From Candidatus Brocadia sinica JPN1 (GTDB taxonomy: Bacteria; Planctomycetota; Brocadiia; Brocadiales; Brocadiaceae): a stretch of DNA of 64,000 nt. The notes beneath the pieces were generated by a model. The model saw nothing but the letters and a program-made list of their open reading frames with translations, ran no database searches and was not told where the DNA came from. Positions 7,834 through 22,300 of this stretch are shown here, one piece after another (within the stretch, counting starts at the first letter, position 1; each line of letters opens with the position of its first letter). A program made the translations under genes and the position numbers. The stretch covers positions 2,973,052-3,037,051 of the forward strand of contig NZ_BAFN01000001.1 of NCBI RefSeq assembly GCF_000949635.1, given 5' to 3'.

Positions 7834-8610
7834 ATGAGAAGTATTGCATTGCTTAACCAGAAGGGGGGCGTGGGAAAAACCACTACAACCGCAAACTTGG
7901 GTGCATGTCTTGCAATGCTGGGCAAAAAGGTATTGGTCATAGATATGGATCCGCAGGCCAACCTGAGTGTTCATCTCGGAGTTGACATTCATAATTTGAA
8001 GTATTCAGTGTACAATCTCATGAAAGGAGAGTGTACACCAGAAGACGTGCTTTTAAACACTGGCGTTCAGGGTCTGGATATTATTCCTGCCAATATAGAA
8101 CTAGCCGGAGCAGAGATTGAGCTGGTGGGCGTTGTGGGGAGGGAGACGGTACTAAAGGAATATTTAGGGCAGGTGCTTGACAAGTATGATTATGTTCTCG
8201 TCGATTGCCCGCCATCCCTTGGTTTGTTAACCCTTAATGTCCTGACATTGGTGCAAGAGTTGTTTATTCCCTTACAGACCGAATTTTTTGCGTTGCAAGG
8301 GGTAAGTAAATTGTTAGAGACGTATGAAGTTGTTCGGAAGAGATTAAATCACGATTTGGAAATTACGGGAATTATTTTCTGCATGTATACCAGCCGTACC
8401 CGTCTTTGCAATGAGGTTATCGGAAAGATTAAGGAATATCCCCCACTTGGGGATAAGGCCTTTAATACGATCATTCGAAAGAATATAAAACTCTCAGAAT
8501 CGCCCAGTCATGGCAAGCCGATTGTCTCTTATGCGCCGGATTCGCACGGTTCTGAGGATTATATGGCGCTTGCAAAGGAAGTGGTGCAGCGAGAAAATAG
8601 TAGGAAATAG
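7834..8610 (+). CDS. ParA/Soj-family ATPase
   Basis: A 258-residue ParA-type ATPase. The deviant Walker A box is KGGVGKTT (residues 10-17, with the signature lysine at 10), followed by VLVIDMDPQANLS (switch I / Walker A') and YVLVDCPPSLG (Walker B). These proteins form ATP dimers on DNA and position chromosomes, plasmids or protein assemblies. The frame opens 15 codons earlier, but the ATG at 7834 has AGGAGG about eight bases upstream and matches the family start. No parB gene is next to it. The following gene (51-base gap) codes for a tail-anchored protein and may be its partner. Confidence 0.92.
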   Translation: MRSIALLNQKGGVGKTTTTANLGACLAMLGKKVLVIDMDPQANLSVHLGVDIHNLKYSVYNLMKGECTPEDVLLNTGVQGLDIIPANIELAGAEIELVGVVGRETVLKEYLGQVLDKYDYVLVDCPPSLGLLTLNVLTLVQELFIPLQTEFFALQGVSKLLETYEVVRKRLNHDLEITGIIFCMYTSRTRLCNEVIGKIKEYPPLGDKAFNTIIRKNIKLSESPSHGKPIVSYAPDSHGSEDYMALAKEVVQRENSRK

Positions 8611-8661
8611 TAATTCCTGTTACACGTAGACCGCTTTTGTAAATCTATTTGGGAGAGAATA

Positions 8662-9279
8662 ATGGGAAAGGATAGTGTGCTTGGACATGATCCATTGGGT
8701 TGGATGAAGATCACAAAAGAGAATAAAAAATCTTTTCCAACGGTGGCTGTGAATGCAACAATTCAAAATACCGGCAACAGTGACCGCCAAACGGGTTCTC
8801 CGGAAATGTTTCCCCAACAGGCATCCGTTCCGATAAATAAACAGAATGATAGGAATCTTGACGTTTCAAAGGTATCGCCCCCTCCCGGCAAAGACGATAG
8901 TGTGAAAACTGACAGTATAGCGGATGACACCACAACACCGAAACCCAGGGTTGTAATTGGACGTTTGTACGAGAAACCATCTACGGAAAAGGTAACGTCA
9001 GTGCGGCGTAACGAAGGTATATTTCAGGAGTCCAAACCTCACATCAATCCGTCATTTCCTGCATCCAGAACTCCGCAACCGATGAAGAGAAACGATTCTG
9101 AAATAAATCGTGTATCCCGTCCTGTTTCTGCAGACCGCTTTTCTACCTATATCATTATTACCTACACAGCGCTTTTGCTTATTCTGGGGTATTTTGTGTA
9201 CAACGACCTCTCAAAACGGACGAGCAGGATTGAGGCGCGACTTTTTGCCCTCGAAAGGGCTTTGCAACTGAAGCAGTAG
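8662..9279 (+). CDS. Tail-anchored hypothetical protein in parA operon
   Basis: A 205-residue protein. About 155 N-terminal residues are polar, rich in proline, serine and lysine, and look disordered. A single membrane segment at about 158-176 (YIIITYTALLLILGYFVYN) and a short helical tail with heptad-like spacing follow. A GGGAGAG ribosome-binding site precedes the ATG. It lies 51 bases after parA and is probably cotranscribed. It could be a membrane adaptor or cargo anchor for the ParA ATPase; this is inference, and no family is recognised. Confidence 0.65.
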   Translation: MGKDSVLGHDPLGWMKITKENKKSFPTVAVNATIQNTGNSDRQTGSPEMFPQQASVPINKQNDRNLDVSKVSPPPGKDDSVKTDSIADDTTTPKPRVVIGRLYEKPSTEKVTSVRRNEGIFQESKPHINPSFPASRTPQPMKRNDSEINRVSRPVSADRFSTYIIITYTALLLILGYFVYNDLSKRTSRIEARLFALERALQLKQ

Positions 9280-9376
9280 CCGTGGCGTGAAGGGTTTGTT
9301 GATGATCAGAAGTGGAAAAAAGATGAGAGAATGGGAAGTTCGAACTTTTCTAACCTCTCAACCTCCTCAAAAACTC

Positions 9377-10222
9377 TTACTCTCTTATGGTTTTGAATGT
9401 TTTATCACAGACCCGAGGCAACGCCTCTCGGGTGTTTATTGTGGCATGCTCTCCACGAAATATCTTTATCTGGCCATTATCGAGCTTCAGCATTAAGCCA
9501 CCGTTATTGGAAATATCAATGACCTTACCGCTGTACTCCGTTTTACCCTCGGTAACGGTTAACTTTTGGCCTACCGTGACACAAAGTTCCTTCCACCGGT
9601 CTGCAATGTAGCGAAAATGTTCATCCCTTAATATAGAATACCACTTGTCAATATCCTGAAGCAATGCCCTTGCAAACAGGATGCGATCTACCAATCCTTT
9701 GTTTTCAATGGCAAGTGACGTTGCAGGGAGACGTGTATGTTTCGGTAACTCTTTTTCAGTGATATTGACATTCAGACCAATTCCAACCAAAAATAGCGAT
9801 TGCTTTTGGGATCCCTTTTCTAACTCTACCAATACACCACCTACCTTTTTCCCGGCAATCAGGATGTCGTTAGGCCACTTGATTTCCGCAGGCAGTTGGA
9901 GAGTTTCGCGGATTGTTTCGGTAATCGAAATAGCCATGGTGCCCGTTAATAAGCATAGGCGGTCGTGTTGTATATTGTGTGAGAGTAATAGAGTAAAAAG
10001 CAGACCTTTATGCCTGGGACAACACCAGGAATTACCAGAGCGTCCTCTTCCACGAGTTTGTTCTTCAGTAAAAATTACGGTGCCGTTTTTAAAACCCGTG
10101 CGTGCAATCTTTTTGGCAATATCCATCGTAGAAGTCGTTCGTTCGTAAGTAACTACGGCACTTCCAACGACTTTCGTCCTTAATTCCTTAGTAATTTCTT
10201 CCGGGATTAAACGGTCTTGCAT
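9377..10222 (-). CDS. birA: Biotin--[acetyl-CoA-carboxylase] ligase
   Basis: A 281-residue biotin protein ligase that makes biotinyl-5'-AMP and attaches biotin to a carrier lysine. The biotin-binding stretch TRGRGRSGNSW is at about residues 57-67, and the catalytic KWPNDILIAGKKVGGVLVE follows near 118-136. It is the short class, without the DNA-binding winged helix of the E. coli repressor form, so it should not regulate transcription. The C-terminal 50 residues fit the small SH3-like domain. The gene is convergent with the parA operon. A likely client in this window is the biotin carrier at 54324-54698. Confidence 0.93.
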   Translation of the reverse strand: MQDRLIPEEITKELRTKVVGSAVVTYERTTSTMDIAKKIARTGFKNGTVIFTEEQTRGRGRSGNSWCCPRHKGLLFTLLLSHNIQHDRLCLLTGTMAISITETIRETLQLPAEIKWPNDILIAGKKVGGVLVELEKGSQKQSLFLVGIGLNVNITEKELPKHTRLPATSLAIENKGLVDRILFARALLQDIDKWYSILRDEHFRYIADRWKELCVTVGQKLTVTEGKTEYSGKVIDISNNGGLMLKLDNGQIKIFRGEHATINTREALPRVCDKTFKTIRE

Positions 10223-12320
<2,098 letters not shown>

Positions 12321-12405
12321 TTCAATCGCTGAGGAGTTAAGTACAATTTTGAGCAACTTTACATATTTTGACTGTTTATTTTTCACGAGGAGGTAAAGAG
12401 AGAAA

Positions 12406-12690
12406 ATGATCAGACCATTAGATGATAGGGTGGTTATTGAACCTATGGAAGCTGAAGAAAAGACACCAGGTGGAATTGTTTTGCCTGATACAGCAAAGGA
12501 AAAGCCCATGAAAGGAAAGATTATTGCTGTGGGAGACGGAAAGATGCTGGAGAGCGGGAAAAGGGCAGAGCTTTTAGTAAAAAAGGGCGATAAAGTCCTT
12601 TACGGAAAGTATGCAGGCACCGAGGTTACTCTTGACGGTAAGGAATATCTGGTTATGAGGGAAAGTGACATTTTGGCCAAGATTGAGTAA
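12406..12690 (+). CDS. groES: 10-kDa co-chaperonin GroES
   Basis: A 94-residue lid protein of the GroEL cage. It begins [28 protein letters not shown], typical of the family, with the mobile loop in residues 17-32. CACGAGGAGG provides a strong ribosome-binding site. It sits between two groEL genes, an unusual order since groES normally comes first. Confidence 0.97.
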   Translation: MIRPLDDRVVIEPMEAEEKTPGGIVLPDTAKEKPMKGKIIAVGDGKMLESGKRAELLVKKGDKVLYGKYAGTEVTLDGKEYLVMRESDILAKIE

Positions 12691-12717
12691 CAGGGGTAAG
12701 GCTTTAAAGTTTTTTAA

Positions 12718-14364
<1,647 letters not shown>

Positions 14365-14400
14365 TTGGATGTTTATAAAAAATTGAGACATCATAAAAAT

Positions 14401-14433
14401 AAAAAGGCTGCGATACGTAGCCTTTTTATTTTT
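14401..14433 (+). terminator. Rho-independent terminator of the groE operon
   Basis: AAAAAGGCT (14401-14409) pairs with AGCCTTTTT (14419-14427) around a short loop and runs into a T-rich tract, 37 bases after the second groEL stop. Confidence 0.85.
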
Positions 14434-14613
14434 ATACTTTTGTAAGCGCTATTTCAAAGCGAATTAGCGAATAGGTAGATCTGTTTTTTCGACATGGTAT
14501 GTAAAACATCCTTGATTTTATGCAGTTTGATATACTATAATTTTGTGGTAACAATATTCCTGTCTGATGGCATCTCTTTATAAAATCACTACTTATTTTA
14601 TATATAACAATAC

Positions 14614-15735
14614 ATGGAAGAAGATTTTTACAAAGTACTCGGTGTTGATAGAAACGCAAGTGCAGAAGAGATAAAAAAGGCGTATCGAAAGATTGCCTTA
14701 AAATATCATCCCGACAGAAATCCCGGAAATAAAGAAGCTGAACAGATATTTAAGAAGGCCGCAGAGGCTTATGGTGTATTAGGAGACAGTGACAAGAGAA
14801 GGAAATATGATCAATTTGGGATGGATGGCCTGAGAGGTACGGAAACTCATGGATATAGCACATTTGAAGATATTTTTGACGCCTTTGGAGACATTTTTGG
14901 TGGCGGAAGTATCTTCGAAGACTTTTTTGGGGGGGGGAGAGGGCGTGGAAAGGCTGCCAGGAGAGGAGCGAGTCTAAAGTGTGATATTGAGGTTGATTTT
15001 AAAGATGTTGCTGTCGGTGTTGAAAAAAAGATTGAGCTAACGAGAAGAGAAGTCTGTGACACGTGTCGCGGGACCGGTGCACGAGAGGGCACTTCCCCGG
15101 TAACCTGTCCGTATTGCAGAGGTAAAGGGGAGGTGCAGCAGTCGCAAGGTTTTTTCACATTGCGTACAACGTGTCCTAAATGCCATGGTAATGGTAAAAT
15201 TATAGAGTCTCCCTGTACGAAATGTGGTGGTTCGGGGCGTTATCCAAAAAAGTCGATCATCTCGATTCAGGTTCCGCCTGGTGTGGAAGATAGTACACGG
15301 CTGAGGTTATCAGGGCAAGGGGAACCAGGTGAAAACGGGGCGCCTCCTGGGGATCTGTATTGTGATATCCATGTGAAACCCCACCCGATCTTTAAGCGGC
15401 AAGGGGATGATGTTATTTGTGAGGTCCCGATTCCTTTTGCGCAGGCGGCTTTGGGTTGTACCATTGACGTGCCTACCCTTACCGGCAATATTATCCAGGT
15501 AAAGATACCCAAAGGAACACAAAATAATGAGGTTGTTCCGATACGGGGAGAAGGTTTTCCCAACCTGCACGGGTATGGTAAGGGTAACCTCCTGGTACAG
15601 GTGATTGTTGAAGTGCCTACAAAAATGACTCCGAGGCAGGAGGAGTTATTGCGTGAATTTGCAGAACTGGAGAAAAAAAATGTTTCTCCCCGGCAAAAGA
15701 AATTTTTCGAGAAAATGAAGAATTTTTTTGTTTAG
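14614..15735 (+). CDS. dnaJ: Chaperone protein DnaJ
   Basis: A 373-residue type I DnaJ (Hsp40), the cochaperone that stimulates DnaK ATPase. The J domain occupies residues 4-70 with HPD at 32-34, followed by a Gly/Phe-rich linker ([18 protein letters not shown]). Four CxxCxGxG zinc motifs ([32 protein letters not shown]) lie around residues 149-210, and the substrate-binding C-terminal domain is complete. There is no strong ribosome-binding site before the ATG. dnaK and grpE are not in the window. Confidence 0.97.
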   Translation: MEEDFYKVLGVDRNASAEEIKKAYRKIALKYHPDRNPGNKEAEQIFKKAAEAYGVLGDSDKRRKYDQFGMDGLRGTETHGYSTFEDIFDAFGDIFGGGSIFEDFFGGGRGRGKAARRGASLKCDIEVDFKDVAVGVEKKIELTRREVCDTCRGTGAREGTSPVTCPYCRGKGEVQQSQGFFTLRTTCPKCHGNGKIIESPCTKCGGSGRYPKKSIISIQVPPGVEDSTRLRLSGQGEPGENGAPPGDLYCDIHVKPHPIFKRQGDDVICEVPIPFAQAALGCTIDVPTLTGNIIQVKIPKGTQNNEVVPIRGEGFPNLHGYGKGNLLVQVIVEVPTKMTPRQEELLREFAELEKKNVSPRQKKFFEKMKNFFV

Positions 15736-15856
15736 ATTTTGTAAAAAAATAGAGGAAAATCTTAAGTATCAAATGACATTTTTTCGGGAAGGAGGTCAGC
15801 CACTTGGTTCTTGATTTGGATAATAGGTAACCAGATCAATAACTGGGTTAAGGAAT

Positions 15857-16123
15857 ATGCCTACATACGAATATCGGTGTAATAGTTGTGACCATTCTTT
15901 TGAATTATTCCAGCACATTACAGAAAATCCCATTAAAAAGTGTCCTGCGTGCGGGAGATTGAAGGTAGTACGGGTGATAGGGGCAGGCGGTGGCATTATT
16001 TTTAAAGGTTCTGGTTTCTATCAGACTGATTATCGCAGTGAGGAATATAAGTCAAAGGCCAAAAAGGAGACCGAGCCGGTAAAATCTGAAAAACCGGAAA
16101 CAAAGGCTGCGGAAAAGAAATAA
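15857..16123 (+). CDS. FmdB-family zinc ribbon protein
   Basis: An 88-residue putative regulatory protein. It begins MPTYEYRCNSCDHSFELFQ and carries C8-x2-C11 and C34-x2-C37 zinc ligands, followed by the conserved GGGIIFKGSGFYQTDY. The last 25 residues are a charged Lys/Glu tail. The function of the family is uncertain. It is 14 bases from yacG and likely in one operon with dnaJ, yacG and the membrane protein. Confidence 0.88.
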   Translation: MPTYEYRCNSCDHSFELFQHITENPIKKCPACGRLKVVRVIGAGGGIIFKGSGFYQTDYRSEEYKSKAKKETEPVKSEKPETKAAEKK

Positions 16124-16137
16124 CGAGAAGAATACAT

Positions 16138-16338
16138 ATGCCAAGAATTAATTGTCCTCATTGCAAAAAGGAACTTGTCTATTTGAATAGAAAAGATTTA
16201 CCGTACTTCCCTTTTTGCAGCGAACCATGCAAGCTTATTGATCTTGGAGCATGGCTGGATGAACGGTATCGTATCGAGGAACCAATGAGCCCTGAAGCGT
16301 TGAGTCGGATGGAAAAAAAAGGAGGGGAACATGGGTGA
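16138..16338 (+). CDS. yacG: DNA gyrase inhibitor YacG-like zinc protein
   Basis: A 66-residue zinc-ribbon protein with C6-x2-C9 and C27-x3-C31 in INCPHCKKELV and FCSEPCKLIDLGAWLDERYRI. This spacing and the LGxWLDExYRI tail identify the YacG family. In E. coli YacG binds GyrB and blocks DNA gyrase. Its 3' end overlaps the next gene by eight bases, which suggests coupled translation. Confidence 0.92.
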   Translation: MPRINCPHCKKELVYLNRKDLPYFPFCSEPCKLIDLGAWLDERYRIEEPMSPEALSRMEKKGGEHG

Positions 16339-17545
16339 TGCAAAGGTGGTAAGGCATGATTGTCGTGATATTTTTCGCGCCTTTAAAATGGCTTTTGATC
16401 CCAAGAAGATGTTCCTTGGATATGCCGGCCTTTTAGCCAGTGTGGCATGGTGTGTGGTTGTGGTTACGTTTTTTTCCGCGCTGAAACTGATTAGTACTAC
16501 GCCCGATATCTTTATAAAACTTATCTTCTATTCGGCCAAAGAAGACATATCAATTCTTATAAACAGTTTATTATCGGTAATTATGCCCCTGGATTTTGGG
16601 GAAATTTTCGTTATATCGATACTTATTTTTGGTCTCTTGGCAATATGGTCTTTCGTGGGCGGGGCAATTACTCGAATTGCCGCCCTGGACTATGCCAGGG
16701 ATGAAAGTGTTTGTTTGGCAGATGCCCTGAAGTTCGCCAGGAAAAAACTCTGGTCTTATTTTTGGTCGCCACTGGTGCCAGTTATTGGCGTTTTCTTCTT
16801 TGCCGTGTGCAACGTGGTTGGTGGTCTGATAGGACGGATTCCTGTTTTGGGTGAAGTCGTGGTGGCGCTGGGTTTTCCCTTTGCCCTGATATCCGGGTTT
16901 TTAATGGTTTTTATCGGTGTCATAGGGGCACTGGGACTTTGTTTTATGTTTCCCACGATCAGTGCGGAAGGATCTGATGCCTTTGATGCAATGAGCCGTG
17001 CGTATAGCTATGTCCTTTCACGTCCCAAGCAGTTTCTCATCTACTGTATGGTGAATATGCTGTATGGGTTGGCTTGTTTGTCTGTGATTGCGTTTGTGGC
17101 GTGGTTAATGATACGCCTGGCTCTTTTTACGGTGGGTTTGGGTATGGGACAGAAGTTGCACATGGTTCAGTCCTTTATAGCACAAAAGTGCAATATTGCC
17201 TGTCTTGGATTTTGTAGTGCAACCTCCATGGAGGCAAAAACTGCAATTGTTTCCCTTGACCACTGGTCGCTGAAATTTCTTGCAGGCATGGTGCTTGTTT
17301 ATATTTTCTCGATTAAACTTGCGGTGTGGAGCTTCGCGGTGACCTATTTGTTTTCTGCAAAGACGATTATCTATTTTCTGTTAAGGAAGGAAATTGATAG
17401 TACAGATGTAACCGATGTGTATAGAGAAGAAAAACAGGAAGAAGCAACGGCAGCGACATCGGATACGGGAGTTGAGAGACCTTCTTCATCAGAAGATAAA
17501 AAAGAAATTTATCCTTCAAACGAAGGAGCAATGCCGAATAGTTGA
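16331..17545 (+). CDS. Multi-pass membrane protein of unknown function
   Basis: A 404-residue protein with about six membrane segments (around residues 28-50, 92-115, 147-165, 175-203, 235-260 and 318-350) and an acidic, probably disordered C-terminal tail of about 45 residues. It overlaps yacG by eight bases and has GGAGGGG just before its ATG. No transporter or enzyme motif is recognised. Clusters of Gly and Phe in the helices suggest a permease-like or scaffold membrane protein, but this is not more than description. Confidence 0.75.
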   Translation: MGDAKVVRHDCRDIFRAFKMAFDPKKMFLGYAGLLASVAWCVVVVTFFSALKLISTTPDIFIKLIFYSAKEDISILINSLLSVIMPLDFGEIFVISILIFGLLAIWSFVGGAITRIAALDYARDESVCLADALKFARKKLWSYFWSPLVPVIGVFFFAVCNVVGGLIGRIPVLGEVVVALGFPFALISGFLMVFIGVIGALGLCFMFPTISAEGSDAFDAMSRAYSYVLSRPKQFLIYCMVNMLYGLACLSVIAFVAWLMIRLALFTVGLGMGQKLHMVQSFIAQKCNIACLGFCSATSMEAKTAIVSLDHWSLKFLAGMVLVYIFSIKLAVWSFAVTYLFSAKTIIYFLLRKEIDSTDVTDVYREEKQEEATAATSDTGVERPSSSEDKKEIYPSNEGAMPNS

Positions 17546-17770
17546 GAACTTGCAAATCTCAACTCCTTAATATCCTTCACCAGAACCATCTCCCCCCGAG
17601 GGGGGACGGAACTTTCTTCCCCATTATTTTCCTCCCTTGATGGACGGAGTCAGGTGAGGGTGACAAACTTCTGTTTTTCTTTTGTATCAGGCAGACGCTA
17701 TAATTCTATATTCTATTTAATATATTCTTGATATGATCCTGAACGTTTACTTCCAATTTTAGGTTAAGCA

Positions 17771-19102
17771 ATGACTATTCCCGTTGTTACCATCGTTGGC
17801 AGGCCGAATGTAGGAAAATCTTCCCTGCTGAACTGCCTTGCAAAGCGCAGAATCTCTATCGTTGAGCCCACCAGTGGGGTTACGAGAGACCGTGTCTCGA
17901 CAGAAATTCGATATAAGGATTATGTATTTGAGTTAGTCGATACAGGTGGAATGGGGGTAAAGGATGTGGACGGACTCACAGGGGAGATCGAAGCCCAAAT
18001 AGAAATTGCACTCCTTATGGCCGACGTAATTCTCTTTGTGGTTGATGTGCGGGAAGGTGTGACTCCTTTGGATAGTATGGTTACCGAGAAGTTGCGTCGT
18101 CTGGGAAAAAGAATTATTCTTATCGCCAATAAAGTGGACACACCCAGGTTTGAATCCCAGGCAGCAGACTTCAATAGACTGGGGTTTGGCGAACCGCTCT
18201 TCCTGTCTGCCCTGGAGGGGTTTGGACGATCTGAACTGCTGGACAGGATTGTTTCAGTATTACCAGCGCCATGCCCGGAATTGGTTTCTCCTGAACCCAT
18301 GATGAAACTTACTATTGTAGGCAAGCGGAACGCAGGGAAATCTACGTTAATCAACACCCTGGCTAAGGAGCGAAGGGTAATTGTCAGCGAAGTACCGGGC
18401 ACTACACGGGATTCGGTGGATGTACGATTTGAAATAGAGGGCAAACAATTCCTGGCCATTGATACGGCCGGCGTGCGGAAGAAGAGGCAGGTGAAGGATT
18501 CCATCGAATTTTATAGTATGGCGCGGGCCGAGCGATCCATCCGGAGGGCAGACGTGGTGCTACTTCTCATTGATGCCACGCTAAAAGTATCCGAGGTGGA
18601 TAAAAAATTGGGTGATTATATTATCTCCGAATGTAAGCCGTGCATTATTGTAATCAATAAATGGGATTTGGTACACGGGGTAGAAACAGAAAAATTTAAT
18701 AATTATATTTACCAATGCCTGCCCGGACTTTCCTTTGCGCCCATCTCTTTCATTAGTGCAAAGAATAATGAGCACGTTGTAGAAATGATGCATTTGGCCA
18801 TGGAACTTTATGAGCAGGCGAACACCCGCATTACGACTTCAGAATTGAATCAGGCATTGGAAGAAGCCCTGACCTTGCATCGTCCGACACGCAGGAAGAC
18901 GAAGTCGCCAAAGATTTATTATGCCACCCAGGTGGGTGTATCCCCTCCCACATTTGTCCTTTTTGTTAACGATCCGAGACTCTTCGACAGCGATTACGAG
19001 CGATATCTTTCCAATCAACTCCGCAGTAAACTCCCCTTTTCGGAGGTTCCCCTGAAATTTCATTTCCGGGCCAGAACAAAAGTGCAATTGAGCCATGCTT
19101 AA
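17771..19102 (+). CDS. der: Ribosome-associated GTPase Der (EngA)
   Basis: A 443-residue double GTPase needed for assembly of the 50S ribosomal subunit. First G domain: GRPNVGKSSLL (10-20), DTGG, NKVD. Second G domain: GKRNAGKSTLI, DTAGVRKK, NKWD. The C-terminal KH-like domain (RTRRKTKSPKIYYATQ-type stretch, then FVLFVNDP) completes the protein. Length matches the family. It has its own 225-base upstream gap and a MITE-like repeat about 20 bases downstream. Confidence 0.96.
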   Translation: MTIPVVTIVGRPNVGKSSLLNCLAKRRISIVEPTSGVTRDRVSTEIRYKDYVFELVDTGGMGVKDVDGLTGEIEAQIEIALLMADVILFVVDVREGVTPLDSMVTEKLRRLGKRIILIANKVDTPRFESQAADFNRLGFGEPLFLSALEGFGRSELLDRIVSVLPAPCPELVSPEPMMKLTIVGKRNAGKSTLINTLAKERRVIVSEVPGTTRDSVDVRFEIEGKQFLAIDTAGVRKKRQVKDSIEFYSMARAERSIRRADVVLLLIDATLKVSEVDKKLGDYIISECKPCIIVINKWDLVHGVETEKFNNYIYQCLPGLSFAPISFISAKNNEHVVEMMHLAMELYEQANTRITTSELNQALEEALTLHRPTRRKTKSPKIYYATQVGVSPPTFVLFVNDPRLFDSDYERYLSNQLRSKLPFSEVPLKFHFRARTKVQLSHA

Positions 19103-19123
19103 TGTGAGCGTGTAACAGTTTGG

Positions 19124-19224
19124 TTTTTTGAAAAACCCTGCAGGAATGTATTTAGTGCAGGGGGTTCAAACCGGCCCCTGCCCAGTATGTGACACATTGT
19201 TATTGTTGGAAATTTTTCAAAAAA
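19124..19224. repeat. MITE-like element, copy B (12-base terminal inverted repeats)
   Basis: TTTTTTGAAAAA at 19124-19135 and its reverse complement at 19213-19224 bound an internal GCAGGGG/CCCCTGC hairpin. The right end and flank, 19202-19231, match copy A at 2080-2110 almost base for base. The two interiors differ, but both contain an inner inverted pair. Confidence 0.5.
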
Positions 19225-19269
19225 TAAATTGATTGTAAGGAATTTTCATTTTATTTACGCGAGTTATGT

Positions 19270-19295
19270 GGTGGCATGGACAAACTTGTTTGTCC
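19270..19295. repeat. 26-base repeat with GGACAAAC-TT-GTTTGTCC palindrome, copy 1
   Basis: Identical over 26 bases to 63254-63279. The 3' two thirds form a perfect palindrome with 8-base arms and a 2-base centre. It lies about 75 bases upstream of the RHS gene start and may be part of a dispersed repeat family or a protein-binding site. Confidence 0.6.
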
Positions 19296-19369
19296 ATTGG
19301 TCTTTTATTTTTTTATCATTCTTAAGGAAAAAGCAATTTCCTATCATCTTTTGCGAGAGGAGGGCTGGA

Positions 19370-22300
19370 ATGAAAAGGCAATCTGAAAGGTTAGCCGGAT
19401 TGCCGGAGGTAATGGCAATTCGGTTCTTTTCTACGTATTTCAAATTGTTTCTTTTTCTGTGGCTCTTCTATTGTTGCAATGCAACGTCGGCAGCCGATTT
19501 GAACGATCCGGCCTTGAGTGATCCGTTTCCTCTTGACCAGTTGTATCAGCGCGCAACTAGGACGGGTGAACGGTTGCAGGCAGTATACGACAGGGTGCAG
19601 GAACGGCTGTCGGAAGTGAAACAGGAAAAGGATCGGCTCGTCGCTTTATATGAGCGGCTTCGGATCGATGCATCCGAGCTTGAAGCTGATTTGGATTTCC
19701 GACCAGACCCCTCAATCTCGGTTCGGTTTTTACCGCTTAAGCCTCCATCTGAACTTGAACCGGCCGTTATCATTCCACCCGATCTAATTCACACCACTGG
19801 ATTTTCCCGTTTAGTACAATCCTATCGAAACGCAACAGATGCATCGAAGAGCGCCCGGTGGCGTTCGTCTTTTACCCAAACCGCTGGCATTCAGGCATGG
19901 GAGATGCTCCTTCGGGCACCGGAGGTGATCTACCGCTACGAAATTGCTCTGGCAAAAGCCCGCGCTGCGATCATTGCCTACAGAAATTATTTGGAAAAAT
20001 GGCAATTGGCCAAGGCATACATGTTCGATGCTATGGAAATTACGCGTCGCTTTCCGGACGATGAGGAGATGGTAAAGGAACGTCGGGTCTTGATTCATGG
20101 CCTTCGGGGAAGATATGCCGGCGAGGAACGGCGCATAGACCTTCGTGATTATGCTGAATGGCAGGATACGGTACTGACCATGGAGAGCAAACGAGACCCG
20201 ATAATCGATGAAATAGATGCAACAGTCGAAACACTTGCAGAGCATTATCCATGGATATCCACTCAAGGGGAGTTGGACGATACTGAAGCGTCTGGCGCGC
20301 CCCTTACTCCCGAACGTCCTCGCTCTGCGAGACTGCCTGGTCTGCCAGCCTCCCCGTTAATGTCTGCCAACCTTGCACCTCTCGGTTTCCGTCAGCTCAA
20401 CGACGCCCTTTACGCGGCGCGTAAATTTCGTGCTCTTTTGCAAAAACCCGTCTGGGAAACCATGGCGTTATACAATGTTGACGTCAGGCTTTCGGAACTA
20501 CACTTCAGGGAACTTCCCGGGACAGGCGATCCCGCATTCTTCCGGCCCGAAGGACTTGTTCCGCGGTTTCGCGGTGAACCGGTCAAACATCATGGTGTCG
20601 TCAGTACGTTTCTTCGACTCGAGACATTCAGGGATACGAGGATATCCATATCTGACCCCACTGATGTGGTGTGCGGCGTTGTCAACCATATGCCTGAACC
20701 AATGCCTGAGGAAGAGGACGAAACAAGAACGACAGGTGCCGGAGGATTACCGGATCCCACGCAACTTCGTGAGCGAGCAGAGACAGCATTACGCTTGGTG
20801 ACCGGTCGAATCGAAATACATGAGGAAGACCTCGAAAGATCGTTACAACTGGAACAGCGTCTTCGCGATACTTATGAAAGTTACGCGGAACAAGCCCGGC
20901 TCATGCAAAATGAGCTGCAACAGATACCTGACCTTGCAATATACGCACCATTTCCCCCGACTTTCGAACGAAAACGGGTCGGTTCTGAAATCCTCGGCTC
21001 CATCCCATTCGACCTGTATAACCTGTCGATGCTTGAACAACGACGGCAGCTGGTCGTCGACATGTTTCAAGCGTTGACAAAAACATTTGATCATTTGCAG
21101 AATCCCGGGTATTCGGCCGATGCCCTCGAACGGGCGAGCCGATGGTCCGCAAGGCAGGCTCTTGGTTTCCTTCATGCTGCTCCTGTTCTCTTGATTGATA
21201 ATCACCTGCTGATGACACAAAGGCTGCTGGAGGACTTCTATTATGGGGATTACCTGGAAAAGTGGAATCTGCACCGCGAGTTTATCCAGAAAGCTCGCGC
21301 GCTGCACTTGCAACAAACCGCAGGAAGAGGAGAAACTGACCTGAACGAGCGCGAACAGCTCCGCAATGAGTACAGGGGAAAGGAAAGACTGTTACACAAT
21401 AAGAATCATCAGGCCTGGGAAGAACTTGTCACTGCACGCACAACGACCTTGAATGAGTTGTTCAGGGAAGTGGAACAATTGCTGCGGGGCATACCGGAAA
21501 AATTATGGGATGGCCGGCCGTGGCTCTACGAATTGCCCGTGGCGAATCAGAATTGGCCGGGAAGCCGGGACTTCAAAATCATAAAGGACCGGTTCGGTGA
21601 GCTCAAATCACACTGGATCAATATTACCTCGCTACATTTGTATTTGTTTTTCAGACATCCTGCCGATTTTGGGGATTTGGCATTAAAATCTCAAACACTG
21701 GCATTCACACTCCCGGCATTCGAAGAGAGTGAGCGCGAACCCGGTGGAGGTCTCCCGTCCCCTTTTCCCTCCCCTGCACCAGGGGAGGCACCGAGGGCAC
21801 CATTTGTTATAATCCCCCGGGATGCATCGAAGCCGGAAGGACCCAGGATTGTTGTTCTTCCCAGGACTAGGGAACCTTTCGGGAAAGTCTCCGGGTATCA
21901 GGAGGCCCCGATAAATGCACCCTTTGCCGGCATTGGCGTACATTTAGCAGATGGTTCCTTTGTACACCGGACATCGGACATAACGCTTCGTTCCTGGGAT
22001 GATGTGGACTTCGATTTTGTTCGATCCTACCGGAGCAATATCACGTATGAAGGTGTGATGGGTCCGAATTGGGACTTCAACTACAATCAGCGCCTCGTAC
22101 CGGTGGGAGGAGAACGCATCCCCATCAAGGATGCACCTTTGACTTATGGCGAAGAGTTTCCCCGTAGTGACAGAACAGGGCGGGGTAGTGATCTCCAGTT
22201 TTTCGACGGTGACGGACGTCTCTTTCTGTATACTTTCAAAAAAGCCGAGTTCAGAAATACGGCAATCTGGGGCGTATGGAAGGGAGATGCTCTCGTATCG

